From NCBI RefSeq assembly GCF_022179805.1, contig NZ_BPUO01000001.1, positions 620,001 to 684,000 on the forward strand: a DNA stretch of 64,000 bases. The letters are read 5' to 3'. The notes beneath the pieces are model-generated. The model was not told the origin of the DNA, ran no database searches, and worked only from the letters and a program-made list of their open reading frames with translations. Both the position numbers and the translations under genes were made by a program. Each line of letters opens with the position of its first letter. Positions within the stretch are counted from its first letter, which is position 1. This document shows positions 25,329-34,941 of this stretch, one piece after another. The stretch is from Cupriavidus pauculus. GTDB taxonomy: Bacteria > Pseudomonadota > Gammaproteobacteria > Burkholderiales > Burkholderiaceae.

Positions 25329-26302
25329 GCGGCCTCCAGCGCGCGCATCAGCATCGGTGCCAGCGGCACGCTCAACATGGCCACGCCGAGCCACAGCCAC
25401 AGCGTGCGTTGCACCAGCCGCAGGCAGGCGTGCACATGCGTCGCGCCCGGTGCGGCGCCCATGCCTAGCGGCGGGCGTTCTTCCCATTCGCCGTGGTAGC
25501 GTGCGCCACCTCCCAGCGCCACGCCTACGGCGCCGGCGCCAGCGGCCATCACCGGGCCTGCATTGGGGCTCGACCACGCGGCGGCCTGCGTGCGCCAGCA
25601 GCGCAGTGCGGGCGCCGTGGCGCCAAGCAGCGCATACGACAACGCGGTCAGGCGCGCGGGTAGCAGGTTCAGCAAGTCGTCGATGCGGGCGGCGGCCCAG
25701 CCGAACATTTCCCAGCGCGGCGTGCGATAGCCCCACATCGCGTCGAGCGTATTGGCCAGACGGAACACGATCACGGCGGGCGCGCCGCCGACCAGGAACC
25801 AGAACAACGCGCCGAAGATCGCATCGTTGCCGTTTTCCAGTGCCGATTCGCAGGCGGCGCGCGCCAGTGCCTCGGCATCGGCGTCAGCGGTGTCGCGCGA
25901 CACGATGCGCGCGGTCAGCGTGCGTGCGGCGGGCAGGTCGTTGCGCGACAGGGCGTCGGCAATCGGGGCGATATGCTGGGCCAGGCTGCACGCGCCCAGC
26001 GCAACGTAGAGCGCGATGGCGTGCAGTGCCCAGGCCAGTACGGGATGCACGGCGGCAGCTAGCGCCACCAGCCATGCCGCGAGCGCGGCCGGGCCCAGTA
26101 CCACGATCGACCACGCGACCAGCCCGGCTATGCGCTGGCGTGTAGCGCCGCGTTCGGGGCGGTTGAGCCGGTTGGTCACGGCCGTGGCGACGCGGCCGAA
26201 CCCGACCAGTGGATGCCAGCGGCGTGGCTCGCCCAGCCAGCGGTCCAGCAGCACGCCGGCAAGCGCGGCCGCCACGCAGGCTGGCCAGGACAGCATGATC
26301 AT
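25325..26302 (-). CDS. cbiB: Adenosylcobinamide-phosphate synthase
   Basis: CbiB (CobD in Pseudomonas naming) amidates adenosylcobyric acid with the aminopropanol linker at the inner membrane. The 325-residue protein has four or more hydrophobic segments and the family motifs LLDRWLGEPRRWHPLVGFGR near 18-37, ESALENGNDAIFGALFWF near 150-167 and NTLDAMWGYR. Start 26302 (MIMLSW) was chosen because its ATG overlaps the cobU stop as ATGA and GAGG lies upstream; the ATG at 26296 is an alternative. Confidence 0.93.
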   Translation of the reverse strand: MIMLSWPACVAAALAGVLLDRWLGEPRRWHPLVGFGRVATAVTNRLNRPERGATRQRIAGLVAWSIVVLGPAALAAWLVALAAAVHPVLAWALHAIALYVALGACSLAQHIAPIADALSRNDLPAARTLTARIVSRDTADADAEALARAACESALENGNDAIFGALFWFLVGGAPAVIVFRLANTLDAMWGYRTPRWEMFGWAAARIDDLLNLLPARLTALSYALLGATAPALRCWRTQAAAWSSPNAGPVMAAGAGAVGVALGGGARYHGEWEERPPLGMGAAPGATHVHACLRLVQRTLWLWLGVAMLSVPLAPMLMRALEAA

Positions 26303-27039
26303 CGTGTGTGGTTGCCTCGGGCCGAAGCGGGGGAGGGGTCCTTGATCGACATCGGAATGCCGGCCACCAGCAGCCGCACGCGATCAGCGGCGGCGGCCAG
26401 CTTCTGGTTCAGGCGGCCGAGTTCGTCGACGTAGAAGCGCGTGATGGCGCCCATCGGCACCACGCCGAAGCCGATTTCGTTCGATACCAGAATCACATGG
26501 CCGGGCAGCATCGGCAGCGCTGTCATCAGCGCGTCGATTTCCTCGGTGAAGGCCGGCGGCGGCGTGATGACGCCGTGATCGGGATACTCGCGGTTGTCGC
26601 CGAAGATCAGGTTGTTGAGCCACAGCGTGGCGCAGTCCACCAGGATGCAGCCGTCATGGCGCGCATGCGCGTACAGCGCGTCGGCCAGGTGCACCGGTTC
26701 TTCCACCAGCGCCCAGTCGGCGGGACGGCGGGCGCGGTGCAGCGCGATGCGGACTTCCATCTCCTCGTCGGCCGGCTCGGCGTCGTGCCGCGCCGTGGCG
26801 ATGTAGGTGACGGGCCCACGCGTGAGCGCCGCGTGGTCGGCGGCCAACTGCTCGGCGAAATGACTCTTGCCTGAACGCGCGCCGCCCAGCACCAGCGTCA
26901 GCTCGCGCGGCGCGGCGGTGCCGGCCTGCGGCTGCACGGCCAGTTCCGTTGCCGGATCGGCGTCCGTGGCCGCGCCTGCCGAAGCTGGCTCGGAGGTGGC
27001 CGAGAGGTTGAGCGCCTGAGGCGGGGCGTGGGTCTTCAT
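26299..27039 (-). CDS. cobU: Bifunctional adenosylcobinamide kinase / guanylyltransferase
   Basis: CobU (CobP) phosphorylates adenosylcobinamide and adds GMP. The 246-residue protein has Walker A GGARSGKS at 52-59, TYIATARHDAEPADEEMEVRI, the His of RIALHRARRP that carries GMP, VDCATLWLNNL and LVSNEIGFGVVP. The first 45 residues are an unusual Ala/Pro/Thr-rich extension without a known role. Start 27039 (MKTHAPP) is preceded by TACAAT ending 7 nt away, so the mRNA may be leaderless. It is the first gene of the leftward arm. Confidence 0.93.
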   Translation of the reverse strand: MKTHAPPQALNLSATSEPASAGAATDADPATELAVQPQAGTAAPRELTLVLGGARSGKSHFAEQLAADHAALTRGPVTYIATARHDAEPADEEMEVRIALHRARRPADWALVEEPVHLADALYAHARHDGCILVDCATLWLNNLIFGDNREYPDHGVITPPPAFTEEIDALMTALPMLPGHVILVSNEIGFGVVPMGAITRFYVDELGRLNQKLAAAADRVRLLVAGIPMSIKDPSPASARGNHTR

Positions 27040-27134
27040 CGGGCGTATTGTAGCCGTCGCATCCGCCGGCCGCATGCATGGATCTTGCAGACCGCCATGC
27101 GCCGATGCGCCAGCGCTGCTGCGATAATCGCGCG
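27040..27134. promoter_or_regulatory. cobU / cobQ divergent promoter region
   Basis: These 95 bp separate divergent starts. Rightward, an extended -10 (TGC-GATAAT, hexamer 27123-27128) ends 6 nt before the cobQ ATG. Leftward, TACAAT (plus-strand 27047-27052) ends 7 nt before the cobU ATG. No B12 box or aptamer motif fits here. If these hexamers are the real promoters, neither gene has room for a 5' leader. Confidence 0.6.
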
Positions 27135-28694
27135 ATGCGAAACGATCTCCCAGCCCATCCCCTGCCGTTTGCGGCGCGTGCCCTGCGCGGCACCCTGATG
27201 ATCCAGGGCACCACGTCCGACGCGGGCAAGAGTACCGTCGTGGCCGGCCTGTGCCGCGTGCTGGCGCGAGCCGGCGTGGCCGTGGCGCCGTTCAAGCCGC
27301 AGAACATGGCGCTGAACAGCGCGGTGACGGTCGACGGCGGCGAAATCGGGCGCGCCCAGGCGCTGCAGGCCCAGGCGGCCGGTCTGGCGCCGCATACCGA
27401 CATGAACCCGGTGCTGCTCAAGCCCAGCAGCGACATCGGCGCGCAGGTCATCATCCACGGCCGGGCGCGCATGGACCTCGATGCGCGGGCCTATCACGCC
27501 TACAAGCCGCAGGCGATGGCGGCGGTGCTGGAAAGCCACGACCGCCTGAAACAGGCGTATGGCGTGGTGCTGGTGGAAGGCGCGGGCAGCCCCGCCGAGG
27601 TGAACCTGCGCGATCGCGATATCGCCAACATGGGTTTTGCCGAGCGCGTGGATTGCCCGGTGGTGCTGGTGGCCGATATCGACCGTGGCGGCGTGTTCGC
27701 GCACCTGGTGGGCACGCTCGACTGCCTGTCCGAGAGCGAGCGTGCACGCGTAAAGGGCTTCATCATCAACCGCTTCCGGGGTGATATCGCGCTACTGCAG
27801 CCGGGGCTGGACTGGCTGACGGCACGCACCGCCAAGCCGGTGTTTGGCGTGCTGCCCTACCTGCACGGCCTGCACCTGGATGCCGAGGATGCGATCGCCA
27901 GCAGCCAGGTGGCCCGGCGCGACGGCGACGACGTGTTGCGCGTGATCGTGCCGGTGCTGCCGCGCATCTCGAACCACACCGATTTCGATGCGCTGCGCGC
28001 GCACCCCGGCGTCGACCTGCGGTTCATCGGACCGGGCATGCCGATTCCCTCGGCCGACCTGGTGATCCTGCCCGGCAGCAAAAGCGTGCGGGCTGACCTG
28101 GACTTCCTGCGCACCAACGGCTGGCACCACGCGCTGCTGCGGCACCTGCGCTATGGCGGCAAGCTGATCGGCATCTGTGGCGGCATGCAGATGCTGGGGC
28201 GGCGCATCCACGATCCGGACGGCCGGGAAGGGCCGGCGGGCAGCAGCGACGGGCTCGGACTGCTCGATTTAGACACCACGCTGGCGCCCGAGAAGCAGTT
28301 GCGGCGGGTGACCGGCCGGCTGGCCGGCGGGGCGGCAGTGGCGGGCTACGAGATCCATCTGGGCGTGACGCACGGCGCTGCGCTGGAGCGCCCGGCGCTA
28401 TGGCTCGACGTTGACGGAAGTGCAGGGGGCGAAGGGGGCAAATCACGGCCCGATGGCGCCGTGTCGGATGACGACCAGGTGCTGGCCACCTATGTACACG
28501 GGCTGTTCGACAACCCCGACGCATGCGGCGCGCTGCTGCGCTGGGCTGGCCTGGCGCGGGCCGAGGGGGTGGACCTGGACGCGCTGCGCGAGGCATCGAT
28601 CGACCGCCTGGCCGGCAGCATGGCCGAACACCTCGACCTGCAGGCGATGTTTGCCCCGCTGGAGACGGCTACGGACCCGGCGCCAGCCGTGTGA
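27135..28694 (+). CDS. cobQ: Cobyric acid synthase (glutamine-hydrolysing)
   Basis: CobQ amidates four side chains of adenosylcobyrinic acid a,c-diamide. The 519-residue protein has an N-terminal P-loop ATPase domain ([10 protein letters not shown] near 25-34, [34 protein letters not shown]). The C-terminal class I amidotransferase domain carries the catalytic Cys at about 348 ([10 protein letters not shown]), YEIHLGVT, and the His of YVHGLFDN. There is no ribosome site before ATG 27135. Its last 26 bp overlap the convergent GNAT gene. Confidence 0.96.
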   Translation: MRNDLPAHPLPFAARALRGTLMIQGTTSDAGKSTVVAGLCRVLARAGVAVAPFKPQNMALNSAVTVDGGEIGRAQALQAQAAGLAPHTDMNPVLLKPSSDIGAQVIIHGRARMDLDARAYHAYKPQAMAAVLESHDRLKQAYGVVLVEGAGSPAEVNLRDRDIANMGFAERVDCPVVLVADIDRGGVFAHLVGTLDCLSESERARVKGFIINRFRGDIALLQPGLDWLTARTAKPVFGVLPYLHGLHLDAEDAIASSQVARRDGDDVLRVIVPVLPRISNHTDFDALRAHPGVDLRFIGPGMPIPSADLVILPGSKSVRADLDFLRTNGWHHALLRHLRYGGKLIGICGGMQMLGRRIHDPDGREGPAGSSDGLGLLDLDTTLAPEKQLRRVTGRLAGGAAVAGYEIHLGVTHGAALERPALWLDVDGSAGGEGGKSRPDGAVSDDDQVLATYVHGLFDNPDACGALLRWAGLARAEGVDLDALREASIDRLAGSMAEHLDLQAMFAPLETATDPAPAV

Positions 28695-29223
28695 CCAGGG
28701 TATCGACGTCGTCCCAGCTCACGCGGCGCACGGCCACCATGAGGTCGGTGCCCGGAAACGGGTCGTTGAAACTGTCCGATTCGACGCCGCCCAGCCGCTG
28801 GTAGAACTCGCGCGCCTGGGTATTGCCGTCGAGCACGTACAGGAACAGCGGCTTGCCCGGCCACTGGCTGGCCACGCGCGTCGCGGCATGGGCCATCAGC
28901 GTCTTGCCGTAGCCATAGCCTTGATACGCACGCATCACATGCAGGTTGTCGAGGTAGATGCCGTAGCCCGGCTCGGCCAGCGGCATCAGGCACGAGAAAC
29001 CGGCTGGCTGGCCGTTCACGCGCAGGATCGTGGCTTCCAGCGGCGCCTCGGCGCCTTCGAGCATGCGCGCACGCCAGGTGGCCAGCCGCTCGGCCTGCGC
29101 ATGGGCTTCCAGATACTGCCGCGGAATTAGGCCGGCATAGGCGTCGCGCCAGCTATCGACGTGCAGGGTGGCGAGTAGGTCGGCATCGGCCGGCGTGGCG
29201 GGAACCAGTTCAATCAGGGGCAT
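28669..29223 (-). CDS. GNAT-family N-acetyltransferase
   Basis: The 184-residue protein is a single GNAT domain. VIR-type strands lead to [22 protein letters not shown] (about 94-115), the acetyl-CoA pyrophosphate-binding motif, and [19 protein letters not shown] near 137-155. Start 29223 ([15 protein letters not shown]) gives the normal N-terminus. The acceptor cannot be predicted. Its 3' end overlaps cobQ on the other strand, and no functional link to B12 is implied. Confidence 0.88.
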   Translation of the reverse strand: MPLIELVPATPADADLLATLHVDSWRDAYAGLIPRQYLEAHAQAERLATWRARMLEGAEAPLEATILRVNGQPAGFSCLMPLAEPGYGIYLDNLHVMRAYQGYGYGKTLMAHAATRVASQWPGKPLFLYVLDGNTQAREFYQRLGGVESDSFNDPFPGTDLMVAVRRVSWDDVDTLVTRLAPGP

Positions 29224-29286
29224 GGCTGGGCAGGGCGGCACCGGAGGACGGGATTGGGCGGTGCGGCTCCGATTTTAACGTCACGC

Positions 29287-29295
29287 TGATAGAAT
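29287..29295 (+). promoter_or_regulatory. Extended -10 element before the PepSY gene
   Basis: TGA-TAGAAT (hexamer 29290-29295) is a good extended -10. It would start a transcript near 29302, giving a leader of about 95 nt. No convincing -35 or Fur box was recognised. Confidence 0.45.
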
Positions 29296-29395
29296 CGCGA
29301 ATTCTTCGCATTTGCATTTGCGCGCTGGCGCACAGATGCGACGCCGCAGGCGCCCGAGGCGTGCGGCAAACGTCGCCCCTATAAGAAAGCTTCCA

Positions 29396-30583
29396 ATGGT
29401 CACCGGCCGTCTGCGTACCGTACTCGTCAAGCTGCATCTCTATATCGGCCTGGTCTTCGGCCTGCTGTTCGTCATGATGGGCCTGACCGGCACGCTCATC
29501 TCGTGGCGCGACGATATCGACAAGTGGCTCAATCCAGACTTGCTGGTGGCGGCGTCGGCCACGCGCATTCCGGTTGGCGCGGCCACGGTGGAGTCCGTCA
29601 CGGCCAAGCTGATGGCCGATCCGCAGTACGGCAAGCCGAACCTGCTGATGCTGCCGGTCGACGAACATGACGTATTCGTTGCCTACTATCCGCTCAAGGG
29701 TCCGCAGGCCGCGACCGGGCGTTCGCGCCAAGTCATGATCGACCCGATCACGCTGGCCATCAAGGGCGAGCGCGACTTTGGCGTGCCCGGCGTGTCGCGC
29801 CAGCAGCTCATGCCGACGCTGTTTCACCTGCATCGCTACCTGCTGTCCGGCGATACGGGCAAGACCATCATCGGCGTGACTGGCATGGTGCTGTTCTTCA
29901 CGGTGATGATGGGCGTGGTGCTGTGGTGGCCCAAGATGAAGCTGCGCGCGCTGAAGCAGTCGGTGCGCATTTCGCACGGCGGGTCGTGGTCGCGCTTCTT
30001 CTATACGTTCCACCGCGCCGGCGGCATTTTCGTGGCGCCGGTGCTGGCGACCATCGCGTTCTCGGGCTGGTACCTGAACCTGCCGAAGTGGGTGACGCCG
30101 ATCATTTCCACGGTGATGACTGTGAGCCCGCCGGCCAAGCACCAGTCGGACACACCGCCGCCCGGTGCCCACGCCATTACCCCCGCCCAGGCCATGACGG
30201 CCGCGCAGCAGCAGTTCCCTGGCGCCCAGGTCACGCGTATCAGCCTGCCGCGCAAGCCGGGCGACGCCTACGAGATTCGGCTGCGTCAAGAAGGAGAGCT
30301 GCAGGAAGACAGCGGCGCCACGCGGCTATGGATCGATGCCTATTCGGGCCGTCCTCTCGGCGCCCGCGATCCGCGCGATGCCCGGTCTGGCGATGCGTTC
30401 ATCCTGTGGCTGTTCCCGCTCCATACCGGCGAGGCGTTCGGCACCTACGGCCGTGCGTTCATCACGGCCTTCGGCCTGATGCCGCTGGCGTTTGCGGTGA
30501 CGGGGGTACTGATCTGGTGGAAACGCCGCAGCGGACACCGGCGGCATGTGGAACGGGAAAAGGTGAGGCTGAAGCGGGTTTGA
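29396..30583 (+). CDS. PepSY-domain transmembrane protein
   Basis: The 395-residue protein shows the PepSY_TM layout: TM1 about 15-37 (LYIGLVFGLLFVMMGLTGTL), a periplasmic PepSY-like loop, TM2 about 155-178 and TM3 near 205-225. A second soluble loop with a PepSY motif (ITPAQAMTAAQQQFPGA) follows, then TM4 near 355-378 ending in LIWWKRR. Related proteins (FoxB, PiuB, FsqB-like) are linked to siderophore reduction at the inner membrane. No TonB receptor for iron is adjacent, so the role stays open. The ribosome site before ATG 29396 is weak (AAGAAAG). Confidence 0.87.
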   Translation: MVTGRLRTVLVKLHLYIGLVFGLLFVMMGLTGTLISWRDDIDKWLNPDLLVAASATRIPVGAATVESVTAKLMADPQYGKPNLLMLPVDEHDVFVAYYPLKGPQAATGRSRQVMIDPITLAIKGERDFGVPGVSRQQLMPTLFHLHRYLLSGDTGKTIIGVTGMVLFFTVMMGVVLWWPKMKLRALKQSVRISHGGSWSRFFYTFHRAGGIFVAPVLATIAFSGWYLNLPKWVTPIISTVMTVSPPAKHQSDTPPPGAHAITPAQAMTAAQQQFPGAQVTRISLPRKPGDAYEIRLRQEGELQEDSGATRLWIDAYSGRPLGARDPRDARSGDAFILWLFPLHTGEAFGTYGRAFITAFGLMPLAFAVTGVLIWWKRRSGHRRHVEREKVRLKRV

Positions 30584-30616
30584 GCGTCTGAGGGCTACGG
30601 CTCCCGCTGTTTTTTG

Positions 30617-30742
30617 CTCCCCTCTCCCGCCGTGCGGGAGAGGGGTTGGGGGAGAGGACAAGCGCGTCGTCTGCGACGGGCGCTTTTCAGGACTTGAAAC
30701 GCCAGCCCTCTCCCCCGCCCCTCTCCCGGAGGGAGAAGGGAG
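30617..30742. repeat. CTCTCCC hairpin repeat, full copy R3
   Basis: Its outer hairpins match the other copies. Its core (about 30660-30705) begins AAGCGCGTCGTCTGCGACGG and ends TTGAAACGCCAG, matching the core at 13299-13343 in the same orientation with scattered substitutions. It fills the convergent gap between the PepSY gene and panC. Confidence 0.85.
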
Positions 30743-30770
30743 AAAATCAATCGAGCGATTGGACGCCCGA

Positions 30771-31724
<954 letters not shown>

Positions 31725-31768
31725 TCAGGCCCGCGCCGGGCGGGCAATCGTTCCGCGGGGTGGAAGGA

Positions 31769-32674
31769 TCAGGCTGGCGTGTACGCCAATCGCACATAAA
31801 CCGGTGCGAAGGGTTCGGCCTGCGTGATCTCGACCAGCGCCTCGCGCGACAGCTCCAGCATGGCGATGAAGTTGACCACCACCACGGGCACGCCCTTGCC
31901 GGAACGGATCGCGTCCTCGAACAGTTCGCTGAATTCCATGAACCGGGCGTGCTGCAGGCGGCGCAGGATCTGGCTCATGTGCTCGCGCACGGACAGCTCC
32001 TCGCGCGAGATCTTGTGGTGCTGGTTCAGCTTGGCGCGCCTGAGCACGTCGGCCCAGGCAGACTGCAGGTCGATCGTTTCCACGTCGGGGAAACGCGGCG
32101 CCAGGCTCTGCTCGATATAGACCTGCGAGCGCAGGAAGTCGCGCCCCAGTTGGGGCACGGTGTCCAGCCGCTGGGCGGCCAGCTTCATCTGCTCGTATTC
32201 CAGCAGGCGGCGCACCAGTTCGGCGCGCGGGTCCTCGGCCTCTTCGTCGCTGTCGGCCTTCTTGACCGGCAGCAACATGCGCGACTTGATCTCGATGAGC
32301 ATCGCGGCCATCAGCAGGTACTCGGCCGCCAGTTCCAGGTTGGTCTGGCGGATCTGGTCGACGTATGAGAGATACTGGCGCGTCACCTGGGCCATCGGAA
32401 TGTCCAGGACGTTGAAGTTCTGCTTGCGGATCAGGTACAGCAGCAGGTCCAGCGGACCCTCGAACGCTTCGAGGAAGACTTCCAGTGCATCGGGCGGGAT
32501 GTACAGGTCTTGCGGCAGCTTGAACAGCGGCTCTCCGTACAGGCGCGCGAACGCCATACCGTCGACCATGTCGGCCGGATTGGCGCCGCTACCCGGCTGC
32601 GTCACGCTGGGCAGCGCGACGGGCAGGGTCAGCTTTTCCTGCGCGCCGGAGTCCAGCGGATCGCTCGGATGCAT
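31769..32674 (-). CDS. scpA: Segregation and condensation protein A
   Basis: ScpA is the kleisin that bridges SMC heads in the bacterial condensin. The 301-residue protein has an extra N-terminal 45 residues, then the kleisin N-domain (LEVFLEAFEGPLDLLLYLIRKQNFNVLDIPMAQ, shown here as adjoining short motifs) near 63-95. EYLLMAAMLIEIKSRMLLP follows near 117-135, and a C-terminal winged helix (VVVVNFIAMLELSREALVEITQ). scpB is not nearby. It is transcribed with DUF3460 and panC. Confidence 0.93.
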   Translation of the reverse strand: MHPSDPLDSGAQEKLTLPVALPSVTQPGSGANPADMVDGMAFARLYGEPLFKLPQDLYIPPDALEVFLEAFEGPLDLLLYLIRKQNFNVLDIPMAQVTRQYLSYVDQIRQTNLELAAEYLLMAAMLIEIKSRMLLPVKKADSDEEAEDPRAELVRRLLEYEQMKLAAQRLDTVPQLGRDFLRSQVYIEQSLAPRFPDVETIDLQSAWADVLRRAKLNQHHKISREELSVREHMSQILRRLQHARFMEFSELFEDAIRSGKGVPVVVVNFIAMLELSREALVEITQAEPFAPVYVRLAYTPA

Positions 32675-32717
32675 CGGAAGGGGGTCCGGATGGACTGGAA
32701 TCGGGCGCTGGGCCCGA

Positions 32718-32909
32718 TCAGTTCTCGGACGAGTACACGTACGGCTTCTGGGCCACGCGTGAGGCGTTGGCGCGGGCGCGTTCGTCCAGGTCGATCGGGG
32801 TCTTGTCCCACAGCAGGCCGCGGCCTTCGCGCTGCTCGGTTTCCAGCGACGGGCGCTCCTGCTTGAGAGTCTTCAGGAACTGGGTGATATCCGATTCGTA
32901 CATGGCCAT
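32718..32909 (-). CDS. DUF3460 family small protein
   Basis: A 63-residue protein: MAMYESDITQFLKTLKQE is followed by RPSLETEQREGRGLLWDK and a C-terminal tail. This is the conserved DUF3460 sequence pattern of Burkholderiales, normally about 60 residues and found beside scpA. There is no signal peptide or membrane helix. Function unknown. The gene is too short for naive gene calling but is well supported by family and synteny. A start two codons later (MYESD) is possible. Confidence 0.85.
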   Translation of the reverse strand: MAMYESDITQFLKTLKQERPSLETEQREGRGLLWDKTPIDLDERARANASRVAQKPYVYSSEN

Positions 32910-33084
32910 GGCGAAACCTGTGCCCTTTGGGCGGCGTTGGGGGATGACGGGGCTGGATTTTACCGTATCGGCACCGCGCACTGCCGGTGCACCGTCCGTA
33001 AACCTGAATTTTGGCCGCCGGATGTGCCTTGTGGCACCGGCGGTGTGGTCAAATAGCGACTTGATTCGAGAGCCACAAGGACGG

Positions 33085-34941
33085 ATGACGATTGCTTCGG
33101 GCCGCCTGGCCGGACCAACCGCCGCAGCACAGCCGAACGGAGCCCGCGCCGAGGCCCACTGGCTGGCCCGCGCCATGGCCGCCCTGGCCTTCGGGCTGAT
33201 GCTGGTGGCTCCCTGGCCGCTCGCGCATGCCGCCAAGGCCCAGTACAAGGTCGAGATCGACGCGCCCAAGGCGCTCAAGGACATCCTCGAGGAGCACCTC
33301 GACCTGGCGCGCTACACCTCCCGCACCGATATTTCCGACGACCAGTTCCAGTACATGGTGGAAACCGTGGGCGACCAGGTGCGCCAGTTCGCGTCCACCG
33401 AGGGCTGGTTCGACCCGGTCACCAAGGCCACCGTGGAAGGCGAAGGCGACAAACGCGTAGTGCACATCAGCGTGGACCCCGGCGCGCGCACGCTGATCCG
33501 GCGCGCGGACGTGGAGGTGAGCGGCCCGGCTGCCACCCAGTCGCCGGAGCAGGTGGAACAGATGCGCAAGAAGTGGGGCCTGCCCGTGGGCGATCCGTTT
33601 CGGCAGGCCGACTGGGACAAGGCCAAGGACGAGGCGCTGGTGCAGCTGCAGAGCAAGAGCTACTACGGCGCGAAGCTGGCGTCGTCGCAGGCGCGCATCG
33701 AACCCGACGAGCAGGCTGCCGATCTGACCGCGAAGTACGACAGTGGCCCGGCCTACGTGCTGGGGCCGCTCGAGATCGAAGGCACGCGCCGTTATCCGGC
33801 GCAGATCATCCGCAACGTCAACCCGCTGAACGAGGGCGAGCCGTATCGCGTGGAACGGCTGCTCGAATTCCAGCGCGCGATCCAGAACCAGCCGTATTTC
33901 TCGAACGTACAGGTGGAACTGGACGAGCCGCCGGCCGCCACGTCGGCCGAGGCCGCCGCGCAGCAGCAGACCGTGACAACGCCCGTGCGCGTGAAGGTGC
34001 GCGAATATCCGACGCACCGGCTCAGTTCCGGCGTCGGCTACACCACCGATACCGGCGCCCAGGTGGAAGGCCGCTATTCCTACTACAACCTGTTCAATCG
34101 GGCCTGGGTGCTCGATTCGCAGGCGCGCATCGAACAGAAGCGCCAGTACGCGTTCATGGAAATGGCGATGCCGCCCGATCCGCACACGTACCGCAACAGC
34201 ATCTACACCAGCTACGAACGCACCATCGACATCGAGAGCACCGACACCAAGAGCTGGCGCGGCGGCTTGAAACGGTCGCGGTCGCGCGAGAAGTACGACA
34301 CCACGGTGTCGCTGGACTTCTACTACGACATCCTCACGCCGTACGGCCAGCCGGCGCAGTACTCGAAGGCCCTGGTGCCCGCGTTTGCCTGGACGCGCCG
34401 CGATGTGGACAACCCCGTGTTTCCGCGCCGGGGCAACGTGATCAACACCCAGATCGGGGTGGCGGCCAAGAATGTGTTGAGCGATGCCACGTTCCTGCGC
34501 CTGTACGGCCGCATCCGCCAGTACGTGCCGGTGGGCAACCGGGACCTGATCGTCGCGCGGCTGGAACTGGGCGCCAACATCACGTCGGACGACCCGTCGC
34601 TGATTCCGGCCACGCTGCGCTTCCGCGCAGGCGGCACCGATTCGATCCGTGGCTACAGCTACCAGTCGATCGGCACGCCGAACGGCCAGAGCGTGCTGCC
34701 GGCGCGCTACCTTGGCACCGGCAGCCTGGAATACCAGTACTGGTTCAAGCCCGACTGGGGCGCGGCGGTATTCTGGGACATGGGCACTGCCACCAATAAC
34801 CTCGACGGCATCACGATCTACCACGGCGTGGGTGTGGGCGCGCGCTGGCGCAGCCCGGTGGGGCCGGTGCAGCTCGATATCGGCTACGGCATCCAGCAGA
34901 AGCAGTTCCGCCCGCATATCTCGCTTGGGGTGGCTTTCTGA
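33085..34941 (+). CDS. tamA: Outer membrane assembly protein TamA (Omp85 family)
   Basis: TamA is the outer membrane barrel of the translocation and assembly module. The 618-residue protein has a signal peptide cleaved near 50 (PLAHAAKAQY). POTRA-like domains run to about 320 (the last contains YVLGPLEIEGTRRYPAQIIRN). A 16-strand Omp85 barrel carries RFRAGGTDSIRGYSYQSIG, the conserved VRGY-type motif, and ends in FRPHISLGVAF with terminal Phe. AAGGA precedes ATG 33085. The stop overlaps tamB (TGATG). Confidence 0.93.
   Translation: MTIASGRLAGPTAAAQPNGARAEAHWLARAMAALAFGLMLVAPWPLAHAAKAQYKVEIDAPKALKDILEEHLDLARYTSRTDISDDQFQYMVETVGDQVRQFASTEGWFDPVTKATVEGEGDKRVVHISVDPGARTLIRRADVEVSGPAATQSPEQVEQMRKKWGLPVGDPFRQADWDKAKDEALVQLQSKSYYGAKLASSQARIEPDEQAADLTAKYDSGPAYVLGPLEIEGTRRYPAQIIRNVNPLNEGEPYRVERLLEFQRAIQNQPYFSNVQVELDEPPAATSAEAAAQQQTVTTPVRVKVREYPTHRLSSGVGYTTDTGAQVEGRYSYYNLFNRAWVLDSQARIEQKRQYAFMEMAMPPDPHTYRNSIYTSYERTIDIESTDTKSWRGGLKRSRSREKYDTTVSLDFYYDILTPYGQPAQYSKALVPAFAWTRRDVDNPVFPRRGNVINTQIGVAAKNVLSDATFLRLYGRIRQYVPVGNRDLIVARLELGANITSDDPSLIPATLRFRAGGTDSIRGYSYQSIGTPNGQSVLPARYLGTGSLEYQYWFKPDWGAAVFWDMGTATNNLDGITIYHGVGVGARWRSPVGPVQLDIGYGIQQKQFRPHISLGVAF

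Noticed and set aside
27040..27134. A second B12 riboswitch between cobU and cobQ
   Set aside because: The gap is 95 bp, too short for an aptamer, and contains none of the conserved cobalamin boxes on either strand.
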